The notes beneath the pieces are model-generated. The model did no database searches, was not told where the DNA came from, and saw nothing but the letters and a program-made list of their open reading frames with translations. Of a stretch of DNA of 64,000 nucleotides, positions 21,572 through 33,348 are shown piece after piece. This DNA comes from Rhytidiadelphus loreus (taxonomy: Eukaryota > Streptophyta > Bryopsida > Hypnales > Hylocomiaceae): assembly GCA_947034895.1 (NCBI GenBank), contig OX344762.1:71480981-71544980 (forward strand), given 5' to 3'. A program made the translations under genes and the position numbers. The stretch's first letter is position 1; each line of letters starts with the position of its first letter.

Positions 21572-23825
21572 ATATGGGATTTTATTGTATAAAAGGACAA
21601 AAATTCAACCAATCATTGATATAAAGAAAACTTGATTCATGTAGTGCTTGATCTAAGCAATGGTTGCTTCTTCTTCTTGCTAAAGTCAAACATGCATGTT
21701 TAGGATAAATAACAACTCAAATTATTGTTGTATATAGTAATGAAATAGTAGATTGATGCCTAAGATCTAATAGAAAGAAGACAAGAATCTCTTTACATCA
21801 ACAAGTTTGAAATATTGAAGGATAATGTAAAGAATGTATTTTATAGTGTGCACTCTAGAAGGAATACCTATTGTGGTCTCAATTTGTCAACAATAGAATA
21901 ATTCAATGTCATACAAAAATAGTAGACAATATGCGATACCTATCATTCAATTATAAACTCTACAACTTAGTATCTTTAAAGATAAAGACTATAATTATGC
22001 AATACCTATCAATTTGCTTAAAACCACATGACTATTTAAGAAGACAAAAGACCTTGTGTATACTTGACTTGCTCCAAACTTTATAACTATTCAAGAAGAT
22101 AAGAGTATGTAGCACAAAGAACTCAAAGGTATTTCTTAATAATGTAATACAAAGTTTAAAGACTTGAGTGTTTCTCTAGACATCTAATTTAGAAGAGATA
22201 CTTGAAGGTTTCAAGTAGCCACACAAAAGTAGCATGAAAGTCCCTAAAGATACTAAGTGGATATACTTAACATTGAAAGAAGGTTTGACTTCTACAAAGT
22301 CGCATAGAGACAAGAAAAGTTATCCAAGATGATGAAGGATGTATGTCCGTGACACAATTTTGCAAATTAAGATTTTTTTTCTATATGCAAGAGAATTTCC
22401 AAAAAAAATAGTTGCTAAAGAAGTTGGATAGCCTATGTATTTCATCAAATTAGATGTGGGTCTCACAGACTCAATGATTGTTAAAATCTCAAACTTTTTT
22501 TTAGTTTCATCTATTTTGGAAACGATCTTTTGTACATTGAACTTAAGATAATTGAAAGTAGTTTAAAGTATAACACTTATCAATGGTGTAATGACAACCA
22601 TATTTGAAGCATTGCCAACCTTGTACTACATTATAATGTAAAGAACCATGAGCAAAAATCCCTTGAATTTGTCCCAAGAATATAAAAGAAACTAAAAGAA
22701 ACTAAAATAGATATGATCTTGAGTATCATAGTGGATTAATAGTTTATTGCTTTGTTCAAAAAGTTTTACATATCTAAAAAAGGCTCTAAAGCATCATTTT
22801 CACTTCTAGTCAAGATTCCAAATATATTTTTGATGTTACTTGTATTAGCAATATTGTATACACTAGTACAAATTCATTTGAGCTAAAAACATTTTGTGAT
22901 TAGGGACCTTATATTATTATGGGATCTAAATGCTAGAGGAACAAAAAATAGAAGAGGAAGTTCAAAACACAATGCTTTTATAGTAAGCACATATGGAATT
23001 TTGATTTGGAGTGGATTATGATAATTTACATTTTAGTTATAGCACATGACTCTCTATTAGGCTTGTAATTGACATTGGATGGTCTTTGGCAGGGGCCCTC
23101 TTGTCACAGATGATATTGATAAATGTATGCATAATAGCTCATACATGGGCTAATGGTTAATGTGGCTTTTTTCATAAAACATAATTTTAGGCGAGCCACT
23201 AAGGGATCCACGACTTTGGATTGCTGATTGCATCTATTAGAGATTGCAAAATATTGCTTAGAAGATGTTAAACTGTTAAAGTGGCCAAATAGAAAAGATG
23301 ATGTTAGGGGAAGGCAATTGGAAGAGAAGCAAGCTTTGAATACTTCATTTACCCTTGAAATAAGATTGAAGTTCATAACTTATATGCAATTAAACCCAAA
23401 AAACACTTCACATCGTTTGCTCCCTTTTGCCACTAAATATGAGTGAAAATATTTATTTATATTTTATAGAGATAAAATCACATGTTTATAAAATTTTCAT
23501 ATTTTTTGCAATGAGTTGATATTATCATGAATTTCTAAAGAAAAGTAAAGAAAACTCATATAAAATACAAGGTACCTTTAAATTGTGTGAATAAACCTCC
23601 ATTTATGAAGAAGCCAATTAATTTGATTAGATTTTTACTACTATGCTTCAGTTTCATTCCAAAAACATAAAAAAAGAGTAAGCCATGCCCTATTGTCATT
23701 CTATAAATTTTAAATTGCATTAGAATTCAAATACTTTCTAAAATAAATATTGACAAAGACACCACAGAAACAAAAGATTTTATATGATTTTACAATTAAT
23801 TCTAATAAATACACTAAATTTGCAA
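21572..23825. other. AT-rich stretch without supported gene
   Basis: The 3' flank of the membrane-protein gene, followed by sequence with only short, unrelated frames. It may contain decayed retroelement sequence, but no domain can be assigned. Confidence 0.5.
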
Positions 23826-23940
23826 TGAAGAAAATAAAATATTTAATCCATATTTTTGTATTTAACTTCAACAATACAAGGTCTTTATTGTTGATTCCTA
23901 AAAAGTGGGAAAATATGGATTAAATATTTTATTTTCTTCA
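23826..23940. repeat. Perfect 31-bp inverted repeat hairpin
   Basis: The arms 23826-23856 and 23910-23940 are exact reverse complements (they begin TGAAGAAAATAAAATATTTA), separated by 53 bp. The arms are AT-rich. It could be a small foldback element or the ends of a MITE; no target duplication was identified. Confidence 0.75.
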
Positions 23941-24183
23941 TACTATTCCTAGAATAGTTTGAAAATTTTCAATTAAAAGTTGTTTTGGCTACTTCCAAAG
24001 CCAAAAAAAATTATTGATGGTTTAGTCCATCTATTATATTATATTTTATTTGCAGTCACTACATTTATTATTACAATCACTATATTACTCCTAATACTCC
24101 AATCTAGCTTAAAAATACCTCAATGTATTCATTGGGAAAATTTATACGACATGGGAACATACATTTCCAATGCAAGATACAAA

Positions 24184-25239
24184 CACTAGAAGAAAATGAG
24201 GGGTTTTGCAACTACAAAAAGCAACTGGTTTTAGTTGCATCAAACATTTGCTACTAGTGAGAATTTGGAGGCCCCAATTGTTGTGGACAAATGTTCTAGC
24301 TTATCGTAGTTGCAAGGTGAAATAGTTTAGTTTCTTATTCTGTAGTTTACTTGGACTTCATTGATGCGCTTTATGATGTGGTTGCTTATATGGTATTTGA
24401 TGGCACGTGAGGTTGGTCACTGAATTGGCGAGTTGAACAACTTATCGGTAACTCATTTGTGACTAATGTATGACTTGTTTGCAACTTCAATACAACTCGT
24501 CTATGACTTGTTTGCGACTCATCTATGACTTGTTTGTGACTTATTTGCAACTTGTTTGTGGCGCATGTGCAACTTGTTTTTATTTGTAGAGTTTGTAGAT
24601 TTCAAAATCTGCAAAATGTAGATCTACAAAATATAGAAATGTATAAATTGTATAAATCTTAGAAATCTTAGAATTCTATTAACAAAATTCATTACATAAA
24701 GAAACAACTACTTACAAGTCTTATATATCCAACCTAATGGCAGTGTTGACAATTGATATGGAAAAATTGATATAAGACAATTGGAAACAATTACAAAACA
24801 ATTAAGAAATGACTACAAAACAACTAGGAAACAACTATTGTCATTTTAGAATTGCAGTTGTTTCCTACTTATTTTCTAGTTGTTTTTTGCAATTGCAAAT
24901 CAACACGGTTGATATCATAGGGTGTGGACTAGTCCACATCAACAACTATGATGAATTTTGGATGGAAAAGAACTCACATTCATTCTAAATTTGAACTCTA
25001 TTCCAACTCTCATAATCCTACACTTCATTCTATGATTGCTTTGGGACTAAAACATTGATGTATCAACTTCATTCTACAACTACATTGCAACTAAACATTG
25101 TTCTAATGATGTATAGCAGTGATGTCAAACAATAACGTAAGAATTTGGTGCAAATAGAAAGGACAACAGTCATAGGATAATTGTTAGTATACTTAGTCGC
25201 ATTTTAGCCGGTTGTGGCGGACATGTTTTTCTTCTAGTG
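24184..25239. mobile_element. Non-autonomous CACTA-type element, 1056 bp
   Basis: Starts CACTAGAAGAAAATGAGGGG and ends TTTTTCTTCTAGTG, with AAA directly outside both ends (24181-24183 and 25240-25242). Inside are many variants of TTGCAACT and TTTGTGACTT/TTGCAACTTG; about 24455-24585 is a run of imperfect 20-30 bp units built on GACTTGTTTG. No transposase is present. It is a sister of the element at 25300, in the same orientation and 60 bp away. Confidence 0.88.
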
Positions 25240-25299
25240 AAACTTTGCAAAAGCATTGCCTAGATGTTGCTAAATTGATAGCAATGAGTAAACAACATT

Positions 25300-26250
25300 C
25301 ACTAGAAGAAAATGAGGGGTTTTGCAACTACAGTATGCAACTCATTTTGTAGTTGCATAGGACGTTTGCAACTAGGTGACAATGTAGAGTCTGTAGTTGC
25401 AGTGGACAAGTCGCATTAGTTGCAGTCTAATTGCAAGTTTTTTTGTCATCCGACACCATACAAAGAACTTCATCCTTGTGTGCAACTTGTTTGCAACTTA
25501 CTTGCAACTTGTAGATTTGTAAATTTTAAAATATAAATCTCAATGATTTGTAGATTTCAAAATTTCAGATCTACCTCATTTCTAGATTTTAGAATTTCAG
25601 AACTACCTTTTTCTTAGATTTTTGAATTTCAAATCTACCTTTTTCTAGATTTCAAAATTTCAAATCTACCCTCTTCCTAGATTTCAAAATTTCAGATCTA
25701 CCTTCTTCCTAGATTTCAAAATTCAATTTCCTAGATTATAAAATTTCTTGAATTTTAATTATTTTTTAAATTCTTATATACAAAATCTACAAATTGTAGA
25801 AACCCACAAATTATAGAAATCTTAGAATTCTATCAAAAGAATTCATTACATAAGACTATAACAACTTATAAGTCTTATATGTTCAATCTAATGGTACTCT
25901 TTACAATTGATATGGGTCAATTGATATAACACGAATGGGAATGAACTTTGAAAGCAACTAGGAAACAACTAGAGTGCAACTAAGAAACAACTAGCGTACA
26001 ACTAGGAAACAACTATGGTCATTTTACAGTTGCATAATAGTTGCATAGGACACTAGTTGTTTCCTAGTCTTTTTTTGCAACTACAGAATGACTACTTTGC
26101 AACTAAAACAATGAATGAATGTTGTAAAACAATGACACAAAACAACTACATTAGATTTGGTGCAAATAGAGAGGAAACTAGTTGCATGACAGTTGCATAG
26201 GGCACTAGTTGCATAGTAGTTGGTTGTGCCGGACGTGTTTTTCTTCTAGT
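25300..26250. mobile_element. Non-autonomous CACTA-type element, 951 bp
   Basis: Same 20-base start as the preceding element, ending TTTTTCTTCTAGTG, with ATT directly outside both ends (25297-25299 and 26251-26253). It shares the TTGCAACT-rich interior and the sub-terminal GGTTGTGCCGGAC / GGTTGTGGCGGAC stretch near the right end. Different target duplications show two independent insertions rather than one duplication. It carries an internal minisatellite. Confidence 0.88.
25548..25740. repeat. Minisatellite inside CACTA-type element, about 34-bp unit
   Basis: Five to six imperfect copies of a unit containing CTAGATTTCAAAATTTCAGA followed by TCTACCTTCTTC. The neighbouring sister element at 24184 has only one or two such words, so the array expanded in this copy. 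Confidence 0.75.
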
Positions 26251-26356
26251 GATTCCTTATGTGTAGCCTTACCTGTGCTTAGAGTATTAAAAACAATGCC
26301 TAAACAATTATGGCTAAAGCCTCCAAAATGTAATAATAGTAATGGACTGGGTAATA

Positions 26357-26920
26357 CTCCCTCTATCCCAAAATGATCTTCCTGTTTGACAAAATGTTCC
26401 ATATTAAGGCTAAAAATAACTTTTTAAAGACCCATTTCGCATGGTAGGTAGAGTTTAGTATACTCTTAGTGTCCTGCAAACACTGACTTTAGAAGCCTTT
26501 TTCAAAATGCAGTTTTAAATTATTGAAAAGTAGAATTTTTTGTGCATTTTTAAATAGCACCAGTGGGCATTTAGTTGTTGAGTGTGAGGTTATAATTTTA
26601 TGGGCATTTAGAATAAGCCAAAGCCTATGTGTGGACCTCAATATTGACTCCAAAAGTTTATTCTCCTTCAATTAGACAATACTCAAAGAGATGCAAAAAA
26701 TAAAATTGAACAATGTTGATTGACCCCTTGAATCATTTCATGTGTCTTTTGATTGATGATTGAATGGATGGAGGGGGTGCTATTCCTCAAAATTGTTTGG
26801 TTAATCCTAGAGAGCAATCAAAAATTGAAACTGACCAATTTGCAACATCACAAATGCAATAGGAAGATCATTTTGGGACAAAAAATTAGAGCCAACAAGA
26901 TCATTATCGGACGGAGGGAG
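26357..26920. mobile_element. Stowaway-like MITE, 564 bp
   Basis: The left end CTCCCTCTATCCCAAAATGA and a right end ending GGACGGAGGGAG are imperfect inverted copies, with TA directly outside each (26355-26356 and 26921-26922). GATCATTTTGGGAC near the right end pairs with the left end. CTCCCTC ends and TA duplication are the hallmarks of Stowaway/mariner MITEs. No protein is encoded. Confidence 0.8.
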
Positions 26921-26922
26921 TA

Positions 26923-28006
26923 ATAAATAGGTATATTTTTCAGTAGATTAGATAGTTGTGATAATTGGAATATTATGAAAAGGCAATTGAGTGTATCTTT
27001 AAATCAATTATTTGAGTATAATCGAGAGTATAATCTTGTATACTATATTCATGTGCTACAAAAGAAGAGCCCTTTCATCCATATGAGTTGCACATACTTG
27101 ATTTAGGGTTTAGAGTTTAGGGTTGGCATTGCAGATTTGAATTGTGCTTTGATTTTGCATGAGAAAATCTATAGCCAAAACAACCAAAAATTGTTGTTCA
27201 TGCATGTTGTTTTAGTCAAGTTGTTGTGGTCAAAATTACATTGAAATTTTTTATTCTAGAACTATTGATGTAGACAATGGAAATTTAAAAAATTAAAAAT
27301 TGTCACATCAACATGGTCAAACTACTACATTAGCATATTTGTTGACACCAGGGTTTAGTCTTCCAAACCACTTTCTTGTCTTTCCACATCCAACACACCA
27401 CGGTTGAATTTGCATGTACATATATAATGTACACATTATTATTTATAAAACTTATTGGATTTCTATTAATTTGGTCAAAAAAATTTGTAGTGCCTAGAAT
27501 AATAAATAGTAGGTGGCGTCTTTACAACAATCTGTTGATTAAGTCAAGTTGTGATTACAAGTGCCTAGACAACAAAAAAATTGTTGATTTTCTATTGTTT
27601 GGCTTACAATTTTTCCAGTAGTGTGGATGAATTATATATTTTAGGTGCAAAATAGCAGCAATACCGTATGCTTGTAGCAATTTTGCATTAGGTAACTACA
27701 CTTAAGAATGACACTTTAAGAGCTAAGCATAATTATTATTATCATAATGTTTAGCAAATCTAAAAAGGTAAGTTATTTTCTATTTTTTTGTCAACAAATC
27801 TAAAAAGATTTTAGTGATAAAAAGAATGTACTATTTGGATATTATAAGGGCATCCTCAATAGTATGATAGAACTACCCAGCCAAATATAACTTTAACTTT
27901 TCACCTACAATTTTCACTGCTTTGTAATTAGAACTCAAAATTTCTATCATTTGAAGCATAGTCAAAAACTTGTACTTTCAATAGGTACATGAAAAGTCAA
28001 ATTTAA
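26923..28006. other. AT-rich intergenic stretch without gene
   Basis: No coding signal. It ends at the TTAA (28003-28006) that borders the 6.3-kb element to the right. A word related to the 15.2-kb MITE ends (GGTAACTACACTTAAG) is near 27693. Confidence 0.5.
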
Positions 28007-29266
28007 CCCCTAAAGGACCATTGTCCCCTCAGGGGACAAAATGGATTTCGGGCAAGTTCCTAAGATCTCAATTTTCAGTGAATTTTTTTGAAACTTTCTC
28101 ATAAGATAGGAAAACTTATGAGCTTTGTGGGAATATAAATTTTATTTCAATTGGTGCTTGGGAGCAAAAGTTATGGCATCTTAAACATAATTTTCACGTC
28201 ACCGGGCAGAAAAATAAATCTACAAAAATTTGAAATTAATTTTTTAATTTTTTTCTTCTTAAAGATCATATTTTTGTCTACATGTGAAGCTTTGATTCAT
28301 TCCATTTGGATTAGTAATGTGAAAGTTATGAACAATCTTGTTTTTTTTGGCAATTTGAGCATCTTCTTGAAAAAATAACTTATAAGATTCAATTCTGAAT
28401 GCAATTTTCACAATTTTTCAACAAAAATTGTTTGACAAGGTTAAATTTTCTATTTAAAACAATCTCATCGTTGAGATTATTGTGTTTCAATCCCAATTTA
28501 GAGCTATTAATGATTTAGTTTTTCTTTCAATCTTGGACCTACTTCTATTGAACGATTTTTTAAAGAATGAAAATCAATTGTTTTTTTTTTTTTTTTTTTT
28601 TAATTCTAAACTTTCAACTCAATTCTTCAACACAATTTTTTTTTAATTCAAGGTCCATTGTGTAAATTGTTTTCCCAAATCGCATTCAAAGGAATATCCA
28701 CTTGATTCATAATCCCTTTAATTAATTTTAATAAGGGAGCATTGTTTACATATAAAGTTCTTTAATTTTCCTCACAACCATCTATTTGACAAGTCATTCA
28801 TTCTTTAAGGAGACTTTATAAAAATCATTCTACACCACAAGTGTAGTTGAAATGAATGGGAGAACCCAAAACCAAGTTTCCTACTATATATTTAATTTAT
28901 ATGTAAAGTATACTATGCCATTTATAGATGTTTTTTCCTAATAGAGAATGGTGTAAAGGAATCTTGATCCACTCAACCATAAATGATGCATTCAATTGGT
29001 GAAAATGAAATTTTATTGAACATTGGTTGTAAATATGGCAATGTATTGAATGCTGATGGGACGTCGGTTAGTAATGGGTGCCTTGACCTTGGTGGTGTGA
29101 TTGGAGAAAATAGTAGGCCACCAACTTCTGTTAGGTTAGCTTCTCCAAAAAATGAGGTTAAAAGGAAAAAAACATGGCCAAGTATTTCAAGAACCTTACT
29201 TGTAGTTAAAGCGGACTCAATGATTGGTAGTTTCCATTTCTTGTATTTGCATAGTAGAGTGGCACA

Positions 29267-32200
29267 ATGGCTTCCATTCGAGTAGATGGTCATCGGGTCC
29301 CACTTGTTTTTCCAGTAGAAGATGGCAAATATACCACAATATCTAGTCACCTCCTTCATGTCCGCTTTAGATTCTTAGAGTCGTCAATCTATGTCGAAGA
29401 AGAGAAGAAGTCAGAATCAGGTGAATTATTGGAATCTATCCCTATTGTGAAGTCTGTCTCTGAAGGAGGTCATTGTTGGTATCTGCCTTCGGGAAATTAC
29501 AGGGCTTATGGTCTTCCTCTATCCTTGGTAGCTGCATCCACGGAGATACTAAGTCGAGAGTCATATAATTTGACTGTAGATATGCCTTACATGTGTGGTT
29601 CAATATCACCTACTACACCTCATGAAGTGTCTCCTGTGCTAAAAAATAGTGCAATCATTCGGAAAGTGAAGGTTGAGAAATTAGACCCTATCATAGAGTT
29701 GTCTAGTGAATCAGAAGGTGAGTCCCCTCACTTGACACTTCAAACGCAACCATCTGTAATTCCAAATAGATCACATGAGATGGATATCCATAAGTCTGTA
29801 TGGGACACCCCTTCTAGTAGTCCTACGTTGTCTTTACATTTACGTCCACCAATGCATCCAACGCTTGTTGAACGAGTAAGCATTATGGATTGCTTGAAGC
29901 GGCTAGCCACTGTTCGCCATTCTCGTAATGAGTTGTCAACAATGGATCTTCATGATGCCATGAAGCACCACCGTGTGCAGTTTCTACCTGCAGTTTACAA
30001 TGGTGATGTTGTCTTCGAGCTGCCTCTGTGCCGCTCTTCATCTTCGGCGGCTAAGAACTTGGAGGGAATGGACAAGCGTTACGACGGACACCCTTGGTGT
30101 AAGGTACTGACAACGAACATCCAAAACACAGACAACTTGAAGTTTTGTAAGTCCTACTGCGCTAGCCATCTTGCTTGTTTGAACGTGGAATGCGATTATT
30201 TAAAGAGAGCTTCTAAGAAAAACGAAACAGAGTGGACTGGATACACCGTGTTTCCGTTTGCAGTGGGGGAAAGTCCTCCCAAAGATTGTACTCTAGTGTG
30301 CAAGGTTAAACCTACTTGTTTGAGTACATGTGATGCTAGGATCTATTATTGCTATACAAATGATCCGAAGAAGACAAGGGCCGCAGTTCACTTTGGAAAT
30401 CATACTCACCCAGTGGCAAAAGGGATGTATAGAGATTCTACGAAAAAGATTTGTGGACTCATTGCAGAGCATGTGGCTAAAACACCAATGGCCACGAACT
30501 CTGCCATTGCTCTATCTGCTAGCAAAGACTTTCTAACAGACTATCTTTTTCACAACAGAGAGGGAGAGAAGAAAATGTTGAGAGGTGAGGAACTAGAGGA
30601 GGTCATGGATCGCTTCTAGTATCTTAGTAATCCAAATATACAAAATGTAATCTCCTCATTTCGCTCAAACAACCAAGGAGGGGTTATTGACAACATTATG
30701 ACTATGAAGAAGGACTCTAAGTTCGAGTACATACACGACAGTGTCTTCCCTGGACAAGGTAAAGAAAAGGTGTATATCTTCAAAATGCTCACCGAAGGAC
30801 CTGGGAGTGGAGTGGACTTGGTGAAGCGTATGCAACCCGGAGGTGATCTTTAGAATACATGGATGATGTTTGACCACGTCAAGCGTGTAAAGGAGTGGAC
30901 CACGATGGCTTGCCACGTGTATGATCCTAAGTATAAGAAAGTGATGACCATTTCAACATGCAACATGTAGTCTGAAGATATGAAAATCCAAGTACAGTTT
31001 TGGAGATGCTTGAACAATGTGATGTCACAGAACGGAGTAGACCATCCGAATTTTAAGGAATTCATGGCAAATAGTGTCATGGCCAATTGGAATGCGGTTT
31101 GTATTGTCTATGGCAGTGGGTCAGCCAATGAGAAGATGGAGAATCGTGAGAGGACATGTTTGTTGCATTGGACAACTTCTCTTCAGAAGCACACACAGAA
31201 GCATATCAAGGAACCATTCCAATACCAACACAATACAATATGCAAACAGTACAAAGATTCGAAGACCATGGAGGAGGCCGAAACACATTATCTTGCAATC
31301 CGGTCATGGTGGTTATCATCGGGAGCTGCAAGTGAAGAGGCACTTCACTACTTAGACCATTGGCTAGCATTTTGGCATTTTTGTTATAGGCAATGGGGCG
31401 GCTTCATGCAAATGGTAAGTGTCCATGCAATTTGAATATTTATAGGTGTTGTACTCTTTCATAAATGTGTTGTTGTTACCTGCAAAAATGGATATTTCTA
31501 TGCATGCATTTGTTGGTTCATGTGGAGTGGATTGTGATAACTGATAACCAACTAATTTTTTGAATTATTCAAAATATTGAGGAAATGAAAGTGAAGGGTA
31601 CCCAAAAGCGGAGGTCCAGCTGGTACCACTAAGACCTTAGTCGGATCCGACTAAGGTTTTAGTGGTCTTTGACAGGACTCCTGTTTTTGGTATAGTTACA
31701 GAAAAAATATGAAATTTGGGTGATTTTTCCATCGAAGTGATAATGTGTTGGTAATTTAAAGGTGTCTATTTGTTTTTGGGAAATTAACTCTTGTCTTGTA
31801 TATTAGGAGTCTTTCATGTTAATATTTATTTTATTGTGATTATCATACATCTTTTGTAAATTTTACCTAAACCTTTGCATTCATTTTTGAAAAAATAAAT
31901 AGGTTTGACATGTGGAATCTAATATAGTAATCCATATTTCTATTTGCTTGGATTTGTAGGATTTGAATTTGGAAGAGATGGCCGACATGCCTTCATGCAA
32001 TTTGTCAGAAACAGTTCATAACAAGTGGCTTCAAATGTCCGGAAACGGAGGCAATAATTTGTTTGATGCTACTTGCGACAACAATATTCGAGCGTGGATG
32101 CAAATGACAAACTACCGTGCATATTTGAGAGGGCATACATGCGGATCTGGTCCATCAAAGGGGGAATTGAGGTTGAGAGCTGCAAGACAAAGTGGAGATC

Positions 32201-33348
32201 CAAAGAAAATAGCGGAAGCATTGAATACACTACCTGGAGCAAAGGATATTGGAACTCGAGTACCACATTTGGAAGGAGAGGAAGTTTTTGGGAGCATGAA
32301 GAGGAAGTTGGATATACCCATTGGTGATGCAAGAGATTCACATCGACCAGACAAAGTTAATTTCTCTCAACCGCGTGTTCGAACAAGGTCAAATGTGGCT
32401 TCAATGGAGTCGTCGGAAGGGAAAAGTAAAGAAGCCTTGACAAACACTTTTCAGCATGTTACAATTGCATTTGAAAGTGACTGTGAGACATCAAAGTGGC
32501 ACATTGCAAGAATCAACCACAAGTTTGGTGCAAAATGTCAAGCTCAACAGAAGGGATCGAACATCAAGTGCATGGCGAAAATAACAAAGGGACGTCTAGG
32601 AACCCCAGCTCCCACCTACCGCGGTAGAAAGGAAGATTACGGAAGTAAGCAAGAGGTGGTGGCGGACTTTTGGTTTTGTTGGGATGACATTGAGTGATGT
32701 GTGAAAGGCTCAAAGCGCAAATGGGTCATTAATTGGCCAGAGGTGCCGGAGGTTTGGCCTGTGTTGATTGGAACTAATTTGAGTAGGGACGAGACTTTGT
32801 TACTACAGCATGCAGGCTTCCCCCTCCAAGAACGACCTGCATTATCACCACGTCAACTTTTCATTATATCAAAAGTATTCAAGAGTGTGATCTATAATCA
32901 ACCATCACCATCCAATTCGACTTAGTATCCAACAGTTCGGAACAACAAAACCATACGCCGAATTGGAAATGCACCTACTACAGAACACCAGAACAAGTGG
33001 GAGAGCGCGGGCAATGTAAGAGGACAAATTGTGGGAGTGACCTTGCTTCCATTTCCAGGCTTTGGTGCAATAGTGTCACTTGAGACAAGGGTAGACCCCA
33101 CCAAAAACGTGTATCGAATTACTGTGGGTATGTTCCCTACATGCACGTGTCCAGACTTTACAAATATGGTTGTTTCTGCAATTGGAGGTCGACAAAAGTA
33201 CGTGAATTGCAAGCACTTGTACTATTTGTTTAGATACTTCTGCAAGATGGACATCAATGACGATGTTTTCATTCATGCACCAAGTTATAGCTTCAATGAG
33301 TTGAAGTTACTTCTAGTTCGAGTAGGGATCATCACAGTTTTAGAATAG
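29267..33348 (+). pseudogene. MULE-like transposase with N-terminal zinc finger and C-terminal SWIM finger, decayed
   Basis: Two exons, 29267-31414 and 31960-33348, with good sites (ATG|gtaagt, ttgtag|GAT), give 1178 codons in one frame. Residues about 255-400 hold a WRKY-GCM1-like finger: HPWCKV, YCASHLACLNVECDYL, CLSTCDARIYYC and a final HFGNHTHP. The middle, with ENRERTCLLHWTTSLQKHTQ and SWWLSSGAASEEALHYLDHW, fits the DDE/helical transposase core. The end has the SWIM finger, CTCPDF...VNCKHLYYLF (C-x-C...C-x-H). This layout is usual for Mutator-like transposases. Five internal stops break the frame: TAG at 30617, 30851, 30968 and 32923, and TGA at 32695. No frameshift is seen. The transposase would cut and join DNA at element ends; this copy cannot make a full protein. 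Confidence 0.8.
31625..31666. repeat. 42-bp near-perfect palindrome without loop
   Basis: Centred on TCGGATCCGA inside the intron of the transposase gene. Each 21-base arm starts ACCACTAA and differs from the other at one position only. Function unknown; it may be the trace of a tiny foldback insertion. Confidence 0.8.

Noticed and set aside
22915..22985. Short LWDLNARG-like reading near a possible retroelement
   Set aside because: Only a few residues and immediately bounded by stops; cannot support an endonuclease or reverse transcriptase call.
28983..29359. Frames of 100-128 codons on both strands before the SWIM transposase gene
   Set aside because: They overlap each other antisense and show no domain; probably the 5' flank of the transposase gene.
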